Shown here piece by piece: positions 25,409 to 37,850 of a stretch of 64,000 nucleotides of DNA. Source of the stretch: Nitrospira sp. UBA2082 (GTDB lineage Bacteria; Nitrospirota; Nitrospiria; Nitrospirales; Nitrospiraceae); NCBI GenBank assembly GCA_002331335.1, contig DCZO01000001.1, positions 304,053 to 368,052 on the forward strand, read 5' to 3'. The notes under the pieces are model-generated. The model did no database searches, had not been told where the DNA came from, and worked only from the letters and a program-made list of their open reading frames with translations. Both the position numbers and the translations under genes were made by a program. How positions within the stretch are numbered: the first letter of the stretch is position 1; the number at the start of each line of letters is the position of its first letter.

Positions 25409-26583
25409 AGAAAGCGTTACTGGCGTTGGCGGACGGCGCCTGCTTCGAGGGGCGCGCACTCGGGTACGAAGGGGACACGGTGGGGGAGGTGGTATTCAAC
25501 ACCGCAATGACCGGCTATCAGGAGGTACTGACCGATCCATCCTATAAGGGGCAGATTATTACGATGACCTGTCCCCACATCGGCAACTACGGGACGACGC
25601 CGGAGGATACGGAGTCCCACCGGATTTGGGCGGAGGGGTTCGTCGTGATGGAGGCTAGCCGGCTGGCGAGCAACTGGCGGAGCAAACAAACCGTTCATGA
25701 ATATTTAACGCAGGCGCATGTGGTGGCGATCGAAGGGCTCGATACGAGGGCCTTGACGAGGCATTTGCGTGAACACGGGTCCCAGCAGGGGGTCATTACC
25801 CATGGCGGCCTTGAGTCTGGCCGTGCTGTGGTGAAAGCGCGTGAAGCGCCCAACATCGTGGGACGGGACTTGGCGGCGGAGGTGACGTGCCGGCAGTCCT
25901 ATGCGTGGAAGACGGGATCCGGAGCATGGGCTCCAGAAGCGGTTCAGAATCTGGAGCGTGGACGTGACCGGCGGGGCTGGCAGGTTGTCGCGTATGATTT
26001 CGGCGTTAAGCAGAACATCCTCAACCGCTTGGTCGATGTCGGCTGCGAAGTGACCGTGGTGCCGGCATCGACGACGGCCGAAGAGATTCATGCGCTGAAG
26101 CCGGACGGTCTTTTCCTTTCCAATGGCCCCGGCGATCCAGAAGGCGTTCCCTATGCCATGAAAGCGGTGCGGAAACTGATTGGGCGGTATCCGATCTTCG
26201 GCATATGTTTGGGACATCAAATTCTAGGGCTCGCATTCGGGTTGGAGACCTACAAGCTCAAGTTCGGCCACCATGGGGCGAATCATCCGGTGATCGATCT
26301 TCGAAGCAAAAAGGTCGAAATTACATCCCAGAACCACAATTTTGCGGTCAAGATTCCCCAACCCTTCAGCGAGGTGCCGGACAAGCCGCCGGTGGTCGAA
26401 ACCGGCTACGGCAGAGTGTCGATCACACATCTCAGTTTGAATGATTGCTCGATCGAAGGCATGGCCTGCCTGGATCAGCCGGTGTTTTCGGTTCAATACC
26501 ATCCGGAGGCGTCTCCGGGGCCTCATGATTCCGCGTATCTCTTCGAGGAATTTGTCCGACTGATGGAGACTCATCATGTGTAA
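25405..26583 (+). CDS. carA: Carbamoyl-phosphate synthase small (glutaminase) subunit
   Basis: 392 residues. N-terminal CarA domain (TGYQEVLTDPSYKGQII, PHIGNYG), then a class I glutamine amidotransferase with the nucleophile cysteine in FGICLGHQILG and the His/Glu pair in YHPEASPGPHD. It supplies ammonia from glutamine to CarB. The start is ATG 25405, overlapping the stop of the membrane protein gene. CarB follows only after two protease genes, an unusual split. Confidence 0.97.
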   Translation: MKKALLALADGACFEGRALGYEGDTVGEVVFNTAMTGYQEVLTDPSYKGQIITMTCPHIGNYGTTPEDTESHRIWAEGFVVMEASRLASNWRSKQTVHEYLTQAHVVAIEGLDTRALTRHLREHGSQQGVITHGGLESGRAVVKAREAPNIVGRDLAAEVTCRQSYAWKTGSGAWAPEAVQNLERGRDRRGWQVVAYDFGVKQNILNRLVDVGCEVTVVPASTTAEEIHALKPDGLFLSNGPGDPEGVPYAMKAVRKLIGRYPIFGICLGHQILGLAFGLETYKLKFGHHGANHPVIDLRSKKVEITSQNHNFAVKIPQPFSEVPDKPPVVETGYGRVSITHLSLNDCSIEGMACLDQPVFSVQYHPEASPGPHDSAYLFEEFVRLMETHHV

Positions 26584-27529
26584 TCGGTTTATCGCGGTGC
26601 TGCTGACCGGACTGTCGCTGTCAGGTTGTATTAACATTCCGTCAATCTTTCCAGCTCCTGGGCCGCTCAAGGAAGTGCAGGTCGACGGAACGGGAACTGC
26701 AAAGGTGCTGCTGCTCGAGGTCTCCGGCATGATCAGCTCTCAGGAGAAAGAGGGATTGATACCCGCACCGAGCATGCTCGCGCGAATCAAGGAGCAACTG
26801 ACGCGAGCCGCACAGGACGACAACATCAAAGCCGTCGTCCTCCGGATCAATACACCCGGGGGTACGGTGACGGCGTCAGACATCGTGTATCACGAACTCA
26901 AGACGTTCAAAACATCCAGGAAACTTCCCATTGTCGCCTCGATTATGGATCTGGGCACGTCCGGGGGGTACTATATCGCGGCTGCCGCCGATACGGTGAT
27001 GGCGCATCCCTCCTCGGTCACGGGCAGCATCGGTGTCATCATGCTGACCGTCAATGCGCGGGGGCTGCTCGAAAAGGTGGGGGTGGAGGCGACTGCGGTG
27101 ACGTCGGGGCCTCGGAAAGACATGGGCTCGCCGTTCCGGGTGATGACAGCTGAAGAGCGGGCGATCTTTCAGGGGCTGATTGACTCGTTCTATCAGCGCT
27201 TCTTGAGTGTCGTGCAGGAGGGCCGGCCGCGCCTGCAGATGGACCAGATCAAGAAGCTGGCTGACGGACGCATCTATACCGGAGATCAGGCGAAGGCGGC
27301 CGGGTTGGTGGACGAGATTGGATATCTGGAAGACGCCATCGAACTGGCCAAGAAGAAAGCCAACCTGACGGAAGCCCGGGTCGTCACCTATCAACGCCCC
27401 GGCGAATATTCGAACAATGTCTATTCGAGGCTGTTGGTCCCCGGACCGTTGTCGAGTTTGGCGGAGTTCGATGTCATGGCGCTTGCGCGGGGAGGCACGC
27501 CGCAATTCATGTATTTGTGGATGCCTTGA
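26576..27529 (+). CDS. sppA: Signal peptide peptidase SppA, lipoprotein form
   Basis: 317 residues, S49 family, short (single-domain) type. A lipoprotein signal ends in LSLSGC (C18). Catalytic serine S129 is in LGTSGGYYIAAAAD and the general-base lysine is probably K181 (GPRKDMGSPF); VTGSIGVI lies between. It degrades leftover signal peptides at the membrane. The start overlaps the carA stop by eight bases. A lipid anchor in place of the usual N-terminal membrane helix is seen in some bacteria. Confidence 0.92.
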   Translation: MCNRFIAVLLTGLSLSGCINIPSIFPAPGPLKEVQVDGTGTAKVLLLEVSGMISSQEKEGLIPAPSMLARIKEQLTRAAQDDNIKAVVLRINTPGGTVTASDIVYHELKTFKTSRKLPIVASIMDLGTSGGYYIAAAADTVMAHPSSVTGSIGVIMLTVNARGLLEKVGVEATAVTSGPRKDMGSPFRVMTAEERAIFQGLIDSFYQRFLSVVQEGRPRLQMDQIKKLADGRIYTGDQAKAAGLVDEIGYLEDAIELAKKKANLTEARVVTYQRPGEYSNNVYSRLLVPGPLSSLAEFDVMALARGGTPQFMYLWMP

Positions 27530-27552
27530 TACCGGAGGCAGCGATTCGGCGA

Positions 27553-28536
27553 ATGAGGCCGGATATGGAACTATTGATGTCACAGCCGACTGATGCATCG
27601 AACAACCGATGGTATTCGGCGCCGATTGGGCGCCGCCGCCTGCTCTGCTCCAGCGCGCGGTGCGCGATGGGGTTGTATGGTGTTCTGAATATGGGGACGT
27701 CAATCGGCCTCCTGTCCGCACTCGCCGGTTGCTACCGGGCGCCGGGCACGTCACGGGATCAATTTATCTATATCTCTGAAGAAAAAGAAATCGCCATGGG
27801 CATCAGCGGGTTTCATGAGGTGCTGCGCAAAGCCCGATTGAGTGACAACTTGGAAGTCACGGACATGGTCAACCGGGTCGGGACACGGATCGCTGCTGCG
27901 GCCAATAAGCCGGAGTATCAATGGGAATTTGTCGTGATTCAGGATGACCGATCGATCAACGCCTTTGCCTTGCCGGGTGGCAAAGTGGCGGTCTTTACGG
28001 GAATTCTTCCCTTCACGAAAACCGAAGATGGTTTGGCCACCGTGATGGGCCATGAGGTGGCGCATGCCCTTCAGCGGCATGGAGCTGAGCGCTATAGCCG
28101 GGGCATTCTGGAAACCATCGGGCAGGTCGGCGCCCTGGCTGCTGGCGCCGCGGCGGGGCGTCCGGATGCGGCCATGGCCGCGATGAGCGCATATGGAGTG
28201 GGGGTGTCGTTGCCGTTCGGGCGAAGTCAGGAGGCGGAGGCGGATCGCATCGGCCTCCGGTTGATGGCTCAAGCGGGCTACGATCCCCGTGAAGCAGTCC
28301 CGTTTTGGGAACGGATGAGCGGCTGCCCCAGGCAGATGATTGACAAGGTCTGCTTCCGGGCGAAACAGAATATCCCGGAGTTTTTGTCGACGCATCCGTC
28401 CGATACCTCCCGAATCGATCAGATTGAAGCCTGGTTGCCTGAGGCGATGAAATATTACCGGGGGCCCGGCGCGGTTGAGCCAGTTCAGCCGGCGCCGTAC
28501 CGCCCATCGATCGGGCCTCTGCCGCAACCGGGATAA
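27553..28536 (+). CDS. M48 family metalloprotease, probable lipoprotein
   Basis: 327 residues from ATG 27553 (MRPDMELLM); ATG 27517 and 27565 are alternatives and none has an ideal ribosome site. A lipobox-like LLSALAGC follows a hydrophobic stretch. The zinc motif HEVAH lies in VMGHEVAHALQRHGAERYS, and the third ligand in EAEADRIGLRLM. The C-terminal STHPSDTSRIDQI segment is typical of BepA/LoiP-like periplasmic M48 proteases, which clear misassembled outer-membrane proteins. There is no TPR domain, so it is nearer LoiP/YcaL. It is cotranscribed between sppA and carB. Confidence 0.9.
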   Translation: MRPDMELLMSQPTDASNNRWYSAPIGRRRLLCSSARCAMGLYGVLNMGTSIGLLSALAGCYRAPGTSRDQFIYISEEKEIAMGISGFHEVLRKARLSDNLEVTDMVNRVGTRIAAAANKPEYQWEFVVIQDDRSINAFALPGGKVAVFTGILPFTKTEDGLATVMGHEVAHALQRHGAERYSRGILETIGQVGALAAGAAAGRPDAAMAAMSAYGVGVSLPFGRSQEAEADRIGLRLMAQAGYDPREAVPFWERMSGCPRQMIDKVCFRAKQNIPEFLSTHPSDTSRIDQIEAWLPEAMKYYRGPGAVEPVQPAPYRPSIGPLPQPG

Positions 28537-28559
28537 TCAACATCCGGTCTTAGAATCAC

Positions 28560-31832
<3,273 letters not shown>

Positions 31833-31853
31833 TTGTCTAGGAGCCAGTTCACC

Positions 31854-32330
31854 ATGCCGACACCGATTACCAAGAAGGGATACGACGCGTTGAAGGCGGA
31901 ATTAGACCGTCTGCGGAAAGTCGAACGGCCCAAAAATATCGAGGCGATCGCGGAGGCGCGCGCCCATGGCGATCTGAGCGAGAATGCCGAATACGACGCG
32001 GCCAAGGAACGCCAAGGATTCATCGAATCCAGGATTGCCGAGATTGAAACCAAGCTGGCCGAGGCCCGGATCGTCGAGATCACCGGGAGGATCAGCGAGA
32101 CGGTTGTGTTCGGCGCGACGGTGTCGGTGATCGAGCAGGAGACACAATCCAAGAAACAATATACGCTGGTCGGGCAGGACGAAGCGGACATGAAATTCAA
32201 TAAGATTTCCGTCCAATCGCCGGTCGGACGCGCATTGATCGGCAAGCGGGTCGGTGATTTCGTTGAGGTAAAGACCCCGGTCAAGATGGTCGAATACGAA
32301 GTGGTGGAGATCAAGTTCGAGGAATTTTAG
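31854..32330 (+). CDS. greA: Transcription elongation factor GreA
   Basis: 158 residues, normal GreA size. The N-terminal coiled coil carries the acidic tip motif (HGDLSENAEYDAAKERQ), which reaches into the RNA polymerase secondary channel; the C-terminal FKBP-like domain ends VVEIKFEEF. It rescues backtracked polymerase. The start is ATG 31854 with AGGAG nine bases ahead. GreA often follows carB in bacteria, and the adjacency is kept here. Confidence 0.97.
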   Translation: MPTPITKKGYDALKAELDRLRKVERPKNIEAIAEARAHGDLSENAEYDAAKERQGFIESRIAEIETKLAEARIVEITGRISETVVFGATVSVIEQETQSKKQYTLVGQDEADMKFNKISVQSPVGRALIGKRVGDFVEVKTPVKMVEYEVVEIKFEEF

Positions 32331-32332
32331 CC

Positions 32333-33133
32333 GTGTCGACGGCCCCCCCTCTGATCACGTTGCTGACGGACTTCGGTGAACGCGATCATTTTGTGGCAAG
32401 TATGAAGGGGGTGATCCTGTCGATCAATCCCGCCGTCACCATCGTCGATCTCTCACACCAAATCACCTCCCATCAGATTGAAGAGGCCGGGTATTTTCTC
32501 CGGTCCTGCTATCGGTATTACCCCGACGGCACCATTCATGTCGCCGTGGTCGATCCCGGAGTCGGCACCACGCGCCGACCGTTGCTGATTTCCACCGGTC
32601 GCGCGATGTTCATCGGTCCGGACAACGGGTTGTTCAGTGAAGTGCTGGATCAGGAGCCTGGCGCAAAGATGTGGCTGATCGACAACCAGCAGTACCGCCT
32701 GGCCACAGCCGGATCGACCTTTGACGGTCGTGATGTGTTCGCGCCGGTGGCAGCGTGGCTGAGCAGGGGAGTGCCCCCGGCATTTATGGGCCCGGCCGTC
32801 CATGATCCAATCCGCCGTTCCACGGCGATCCCGATCCGGCACGATGAACTGCTGGTCGGAAAGATCGTCTCAATCGATCGGTTCGGGAATCTCATTTCAA
32901 ACATTACGGCGAGACAGGTCCAGGAATTCAGGGTCTCGCTGGGAGAGGCCGCCCTAGAGATTCATGTGGGACCGCGCATCATCAACGGCTTAGTCGGGAG
33001 CTACAGCCAAGGGAGCCGTGACAGTCCCTCCGCGCTGATCAACAGCGGCGGCACCTTGGAGATCTTTCTGCGAGAAGAGAGTGCCGCGCACCACCTACAG
33101 GTTGGTGTGGGGGAAGAGATTCGGTTGTGCTGA
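32333..33133 (+). CDS. SAM hydroxide adenosyltransferase (DUF62 family)
   Basis: 266 residues, GTG start two bases after greA. Family signatures: LITLLTDFGERDHFVASMKGVI, the VVDPGVGTTRRPLLI motif, FIGPDNGLFS, and STFDGRDVFAPVAAWL. These proteins share the fold of SAM fluorinase/chlorinase but use water/hydroxide to split SAM to adenosine and methionine. The fluorinase-specific 20-residue loop is absent. Physiological role is uncertain. Last gene of the pyr transcript. Confidence 0.88.
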   Translation: MSTAPPLITLLTDFGERDHFVASMKGVILSINPAVTIVDLSHQITSHQIEEAGYFLRSCYRYYPDGTIHVAVVDPGVGTTRRPLLISTGRAMFIGPDNGLFSEVLDQEPGAKMWLIDNQQYRLATAGSTFDGRDVFAPVAAWLSRGVPPAFMGPAVHDPIRRSTAIPIRHDELLVGKIVSIDRFGNLISNITARQVQEFRVSLGEAALEIHVGPRIINGLVGSYSQGSRDSPSALINSGGTLEIFLREESAAHHLQVGVGEEIRLC

Positions 33134-33269
33134 CGCAGCGGAAGATTTCTCATCCTGAGCTGATTTCAGCGTCTGATGTGTCCGCCGGAGACCCGAATTC
33201 ATGAGGTCTCACCGCGCGCCATTCGGTGAACACATTTCCTGGTCCGATTCTCCGACGCCAGGAGGCAGA

Positions 33270-34112
33270 TCATCGCGCCCGCTGCAGGGCTTTGCCGGCC
33301 GAAGGTGACTCACTGATCAGGTCGCTGCGAATGGCCACGAAGTTGTTGTACTGGAATGTCTCGATGCGCTGGTCGTATCGTGGACATGCGATGAGCCCGT
33401 CAGGAACAATCTGAAATATGACGTAGTCGAGGCCGGCAAAAACGTCAAAGGCATCTTTGAGGAATCGCCGCGAGTCAATGTAGGTGCCACCGTACTCGAA
33501 TTGGACGCGTCGGATGATACCGCGCTTGAGGCTCTGTACGCTTCCATGCAGCACGTCGACTTCATGTCCCTCTGTATCCACCTTCATGAGGTCGACCCGC
33601 TGCAGGCCGTAGTTCATGCAGAACTCGTCTGCGGTCAAGAGCTTGGCCTCCTCGGTCTGCGTGGCCGGTGGGATGCCATATCCGTCCTCAAGCCCGAATC
33701 GGTTGTGCAGAGAGTTTAGCCCCGAGGCCTCGCCGAAAATGTGAAGGGGCGCTGTCCCTGTCCTCGACGAGAGGGCTGCCTTATGGACCGTGACATTGTT
33801 CGGATAGCCCCGGCGCAGGAGTGCATGGTGCGCGCTCGTAGAGGGTTCAAACGCATGAATGGTGGCAGTTGGCCTGAGCTCGAGTACTGAAGCCGTCCAA
33901 TCGCCAACATTTGCGCCAACATCCAGCACCACGTCAAGATACGGGGCGGCCTCGCGAACAAAGCGAAGTTCACCATTGGCGGTTGGATCACTGGTGATCG
34001 TTGAGCTGGAGTCGCCGCAGTACTCGCAGTAGAAACGGCAACATGCGGCGAGGAGTCTTGATTTCGGAATCCACGTTATCGTTCTGCGTGCGGCCTGCTC
34101 AAATGCGCCCAT
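33270..34112 (-). CDS. FkbM family SAM-dependent methyltransferase
   Basis: 280 residues. Motif I is VVLDVGANVGDWTASVLEL (about 61-79), followed by IHAFEPSTSAHHALL, VTVHKAALS and VDLMKVDTEGHEVDVLHGS, all hallmarks of the FkbM fold. Members O-methylate sugars, polyketides or other small molecules. It stands alone on the minus strand with no glycan or natural-product genes nearby and a 495-base gap beyond its start, so its substrate cannot be inferred. An isolated position suggests a locally inserted gene, but I see no repeats or integrase. Confidence 0.88.
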   Translation of the reverse strand: MGAFEQAARRTITWIPKSRLLAACCRFYCEYCGDSSSTITSDPTANGELRFVREAAPYLDVVLDVGANVGDWTASVLELRPTATIHAFEPSTSAHHALLRRGYPNNVTVHKAALSSRTGTAPLHIFGEASGLNSLHNRFGLEDGYGIPPATQTEEAKLLTADEFCMNYGLQRVDLMKVDTEGHEVDVLHGSVQSLKRGIIRRVQFEYGGTYIDSRRFLKDAFDVFAGLDYVIFQIVPDGLIACPRYDQRIETFQYNNFVAIRSDLISESPSAGKALQRAR

Positions 34113-34535
34113 TCTGTTTCCTCGGGGTCATGCTGAGGCGTCCCTGTGGTGATACCCTGCTTGTGCGACGGAGGGGTAAGAGGGCCGGAGGGGTCCCATC
34201 ACATCGCTCATCGGGCCCATGCAAAATCTGAAGGCGGCACATCAATTGCGACCTCGTGGGGCAATCCAAGCTGGCGTGGATCTCCAAGTTGATGTCTTAC
34301 TGTTAAGTCTGTTGCGGATTGCCCGCGCAGCATTGCACGTGTCCAATATTCCACTCCTCCGTCAGGTGGTCAAGATAGACTGCAAATGCTGCTGTCTATC
34401 CGGCTATCGCCCGCAGTAGCCCATTCCGCATGGCAGATGACGTCGTAGGATCCATACACCCTGCGAAGTATTCAGGGTGGGCTGGATAGGCCGGAACCTG
34501 TGAGATGCACGATGTGAGGCGCTTGGCTCTCTCGC
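34113..34535. other. Long non-coding gap between the FkbM gene and the moa promoter
   Basis: About 420 bases with no credible gene: only short frames without family features or ribosome sites. No hairpin with a T run was seen. Confidence 0.6.
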
Positions 34536-34565
34536 TTGACCTTCATTTCCATTGGCTCCTATAAT
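34536..34565 (+). promoter_or_regulatory. Promoter of the moa operon
   Basis: TTGACC (34536-34541), 18-base spacer, perfect TATAAT (34560-34565). The moaC start at 34608 is about 36 bases after the predicted transcription start. No room for a molybdopterin riboswitch. Confidence 0.7.
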
Positions 34566-34607
34566 CCTCTCATGTCGTTGCCGTAACGCACTGATTCACC
34601 GAAGAAA

Positions 34608-35096
34608 ATGGCTGAATTCACTCACTTCAATGAGGCTGGGCGCGCCCGGATGGTCGATGTGTCGGCTAAGACTTCGACTGAACGGGTGGCCACGGCGCAG
34701 GCGAAAGTATTGCTCCAGCCGGAAACCCTAGAAAAAATTCAGCAGCGTACGATTGCCAAGGGCGATGTGTTGGCGGTCGCTCAAGTGGCCGGCGTGATGG
34801 GCGCGAAGAAAACTCCCGATCTCATTCCCATGTGCCACCCGATGCTGCTGACCAGCGTCGATATTTCATTCCAGGAAGACCCGCGGCCGGATCGGACAGG
34901 GGCTTGTTCGATCACGATTACGGCGACGGTAAAGACGACGGGGCAGACGGGAGTCGAAATGGAAGCGTTGACGGCGGCGTCAGTGGCGGCGTTGACGATC
35001 TATGATATGTGCAAGTCCGTGGATCGCGGGATGAGCTTCACGGAGGTGTGGCTGTTGTCGAAATCAGGTGGAAAATCAGGAGCCTATACGAGATAG
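34608..35096 (+). CDS. moaC: Cyclic pyranopterin monophosphate synthase MoaC
   Basis: 162 residues, standard length. Family motifs: ARMVDVSAKTSTERVA at the N terminus, PDLIPMCHPMLLTSVDI with the conserved CHP, and VEMEALTAASVAALTIYDMCKSVDR with the catalytic lysine. MoaC converts the MoaA product to cyclic pyranopterin monophosphate in molybdenum cofactor synthesis. First gene of moaC-moaDE-moaA, with its own promoter. Confidence 0.97.
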   Translation: MAEFTHFNEAGRARMVDVSAKTSTERVATAQAKVLLQPETLEKIQQRTIAKGDVLAVAQVAGVMGAKKTPDLIPMCHPMLLTSVDISFQEDPRPDRTGACSITITATVKTTGQTGVEMEALTAASVAALTIYDMCKSVDRGMSFTEVWLLSKSGGKSGAYTR

Positions 35097-35125
35097 ATGA
35101 AGCCCAAGATTAAGGTTGATGGAAA

Positions 35126-35821
35126 ATGATTACGGTTCAGCTATTTGGGATGACTAAGATGATGGCGGGGAACCAGCCGGCCCTGTCGTTGAATGTGGCC
35201 GATGGCCGGCAGGTCAAGGATGTCATTGGTGCGATCGAGGCCGGCTACCCTCACATAGGAGAATTGATCCAGAAGAAGAAGGTGTTGGTGTCGGTCAATC
35301 AGGAAATTGCGCACGAAGACACGATCGTTCACGCCGGCGACGAGATTGCGCTTCTGCCGCCGTTTGCCGGAGGAGCAGGTGCGACCCCAGATGACGACAG
35401 CCAGTTCGTCCGGGTGCAGCGGGAGAACTTCTCTCTCGATCAGGAACTTGACCGCGTTCGCAGCCGGTCAACACGTATCGGCGGGATCGCGACGTTCTTG
35501 GGGGTTGCGCGTGACCGGTCGCGGGGCCGCGATGTGGACCGTCTCACGTTCGAACATTATGAGGGGATGGCGCAGAAAAAACTGCGGGAAATTCGCGAAC
35601 GAGCCTTACAGGATTTCGGTATTCTGGAGTTGCTGATTATTCATCGCTACGGTGAAATTTCGATCGGCGAAAATATCGTGCTGATCATCGCCGGCGCTGA
35701 GCACCGGGCTGAAGCGTTTCGCGCCTGTCAGTGGGCGATCGATGAATTGAAGCAGATCACCCCCATTTGGAAGCTGGAGCGTACTCCCGAAGGGGAGGTG
35801 TGGGTGGAAGAACATCCGTAG
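35126..35821 (+). CDS. MoaD-MoaE fusion (molybdopterin synthase)
   Basis: 231 residues. About 1-83 is a ubiquitin-like MoaD domain, ending LPPFAGGAG, and about 90-231 is MoaE (GIATFLGVARDRSRG, LTFEHYEGMAQKKL, IHRYGEISIGENIVLI, PIWKLE). In separate MoaD the C-terminal Gly-Gly is thiocarboxylated and inserts into MoaE. Here the Gly-Gly (81-82 region) is internal, so either the chain is cut after it, as reported for fused MoaX in mycobacteria, or a free MoaD acts elsewhere. It starts 29 bases after moaC and ends two bases before moaA. Confidence 0.93.
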   Translation: MITVQLFGMTKMMAGNQPALSLNVADGRQVKDVIGAIEAGYPHIGELIQKKKVLVSVNQEIAHEDTIVHAGDEIALLPPFAGGAGATPDDDSQFVRVQRENFSLDQELDRVRSRSTRIGGIATFLGVARDRSRGRDVDRLTFEHYEGMAQKKLREIRERALQDFGILELLIIHRYGEISIGENIVLIIAGAEHRAEAFRACQWAIDELKQITPIWKLERTPEGEVWVEEHP

Positions 35822-35822
35822 G

Positions 35823-36902
35823 ATGGATGAATTCATGAAGGACCTGGTTGCTCAGGGCGACAGTGGCACACATGTGGTCGATACCTTCGGGCGGCCGTTG
35901 AAGAGTTTGCGACTGTCTGTCACGGATCGCTGCAATCTGCGCTGCCGCTACTGCATGCCTGAAGAAGAGTATGTCTGGCTGCCGCGTGAGGATGTGCTCA
36001 ATTTTGAAGAATTGGCGACGCTTGCCGGATATTTCGCCGATGTGGGCGTGGAGAAGGTTCGGCTGACCGGAGGGGAGCCACTGCTGCGGCGGGACCTCCC
36101 GCGATTGGTACGGCTGCTGGTTCATGATCGCCGGATCCGGGAGGTTACGTTAACCACCAATGGAGTGCTTCTGGCTGAGTATGCGCAAGAGCTGTATGAG
36201 GCGGGACTTCATCGCGTGACCATCAGTCTGGATACGCTGCGGCCGGAGCGATTCCGCCGGTTAACCGGTCGAGACGAGTTTGCCCGCGTTCTTGATGGGA
36301 TCGAATCTGTGGGAAAGGCGGGGTTTCCCGACCTGAAGCTCGATACTGTCGCGATTCGAGGATTCAATGACGACGAGCTTGTTGCGTTAATTGAATTTGC
36401 CCGGCAGTATCAGGCCGAGGTGCGGTTTATCGAGTATATGGATGTGGGTGGAGCAAACGAGTGGGCCATGGAGAAGGTGTTGTCTTGCGCAAGCATCTTG
36501 GATCGAGTGGGCACGCACTATGGAACCATCACTCCATTGCCTGAACGTGGGTCGGCGCCGGCGCAGCGGTATCAGTTGTCGGACGGCACGATCTTCGGCA
36601 TCATTCCGTCCACGACCATGCCGTTTTGCGGGTCCTGCGACCGCAGCCGGGTGACGGCGGACGGGCTTTGGTATTTGTGTCTCTATGCGATGTCGGGGGT
36701 GGATCTCCGGCAACCTCTTCGGCGAGGGGTCAGTGCGGAAGATATGCGGGAGATCATCCGCACTGGTTGGGAGGCTCGTCGAGACCGAGGCGCCGAGGAA
36801 CGGAAGGGATTGGAGCAGGTTGGGCTCAGAAACGGCGGACTGATCGGCATTGATCGGCTTCGAGAAGACCCCCACTTGGAAATGCACGCCCGTGGTGGAT
36901 GA
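35823..36902 (+). CDS. moaA: GTP 3',8-cyclase MoaA
   Basis: 359 residues. Radical SAM cluster cysteines C37, C41 and C44 (TDRCNLRCRYC), VRLTGGEPLLRRDL, and a second cluster region CGSCDRSRVTADGLWYLCL with three cysteines. The chain ends in the conserved Gly-Gly (HARGG) needed for catalysis in other MoaA proteins. It makes the cyclic GTP intermediate used by MoaC. An internal start at 35835 is possible. Third and last gene of the moa unit. Confidence 0.97.
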   Translation: MDEFMKDLVAQGDSGTHVVDTFGRPLKSLRLSVTDRCNLRCRYCMPEEEYVWLPREDVLNFEELATLAGYFADVGVEKVRLTGGEPLLRRDLPRLVRLLVHDRRIREVTLTTNGVLLAEYAQELYEAGLHRVTISLDTLRPERFRRLTGRDEFARVLDGIESVGKAGFPDLKLDTVAIRGFNDDELVALIEFARQYQAEVRFIEYMDVGGANEWAMEKVLSCASILDRVGTHYGTITPLPERGSAPAQRYQLSDGTIFGIIPSTTMPFCGSCDRSRVTADGLWYLCLYAMSGVDLRQPLRRGVSAEDMREIIRTGWEARRDRGAEERKGLEQVGLRNGGLIGIDRLREDPHLEMHARGG

Positions 36903-36966
36903 TCATGAAGTGTGAAGTCTTGCGAATAACAGTTAATAATAAGGTGGGGTTAAGCTTGGAAGCGCA

Positions 36967-36994
36967 GCCACGGTGTTGAGCTGGCTCCCGTGGC
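36967..36994 (+). terminator. Possible terminator after moaA
   Basis: GCCACGG (36967-36973) pairs with CCGTGGC (36988-36994), followed by the weak tract CTTAATCT. It lies 64 bases after the moaA stop and 29 before the next gene. Confidence 0.4.
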
Positions 36995-37023
36995 CTTAAT
37001 CTGAGAGTTGCCGAGCGATCCGT

Positions 37024-37719
37024 ATGACCGATCCATCCTATGCCGCGATTCTGGGGTTCGGGTTCCTGCTCGGTCTGCGGCATGCGCTCGATGCCGACCA
37101 TCTTGCCGCGATCTCGACGGTGTTGGCCGAACGGCCGTCGTTTCGGGCGTCCAGCGCCGTTGGTTTTTGGTGGGGGGTCGGCCATACCACGACGCTCTTG
37201 CTCGTCGGCACGGTGGTATTGGCGTGGGATATCCGCATCCCCGAACGATTTGAACTCCTCGCCGAGTCCGGTGTCGGGCTCTTGCTTATTGCCCTGGGCG
37301 GGACATTGGCGTGGAAACTGTACCGGGAACGGTGGCATGTCCACAGCCATCACCACGATGACGGTCCGCATGTCCATTTTCATAGCCATCAGCAGCAGGA
37401 CGATCATCGCCACCGGCATTGGATGGCCGGTTCCGTTCGGCCGCTCTGCATCGGGATGGCGCATGGGCTGGCTGGGTCAGCGGCGCTGATGCTGATTGTG
37501 CTCTCGTCGACCCATGAGCTGGGATCGGGACTGTTGTCAATTGCTGTCTTCGGTGTGGGCTCGATTGTAGGGATGATGGCGATCGGGCTGACGATCAGTC
37601 TGCCGCTGGTGTATTCACTCGCGGCCAGCCGGCGTCTGTTTATGGGATTGCAAGGCTGTGCCGGCGTTGCCAGTGTCTGTATCGGGATCTGGATGCTCGC
37701 CAGGCTGGCCTGGTCATGA
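37024..37719 (+). CDS. Nickel/cobalt transporter-like membrane protein (NiCoT/UreH type)
   Basis: 231 residues, about six membrane helices. The signature GLRHALDADHLAAI (about 17-30) is the helix II metal motif of NiCoT permeases (RHAxDADH). A histidine-rich loop at about 105-135 holds more than a dozen His. The C-terminal half has GMAHGLAGSAALMLIVL. It is shorter than full NiCoT proteins and nearer the UreH group linked to urease or hydrogenase nickel supply. No urease gene is in view. It is followed by accD with no clear functional link. Confidence 0.85.
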   Translation: MTDPSYAAILGFGFLLGLRHALDADHLAAISTVLAERPSFRASSAVGFWWGVGHTTTLLLVGTVVLAWDIRIPERFELLAESGVGLLLIALGGTLAWKLYRERWHVHSHHHDDGPHVHFHSHQQQDDHRHRHWMAGSVRPLCIGMAHGLAGSAALMLIVLSSTHELGSGLLSIAVFGVGSIVGMMAIGLTISLPLVYSLAASRRLFMGLQGCAGVASVCIGIWMLARLAWS

Positions 37720-37850
37720 GCGGGCCGGTGCGCGACGCCTCCATTCTGCATGGAGTCCGGTTTGCACGTGCGTCAGGCGCACGGCTGTGCTATTCTCCGC
37801 CGATGGCGACAGGCAGTGTGGCCACTCACGATTGACTGAGGGACAGGACC

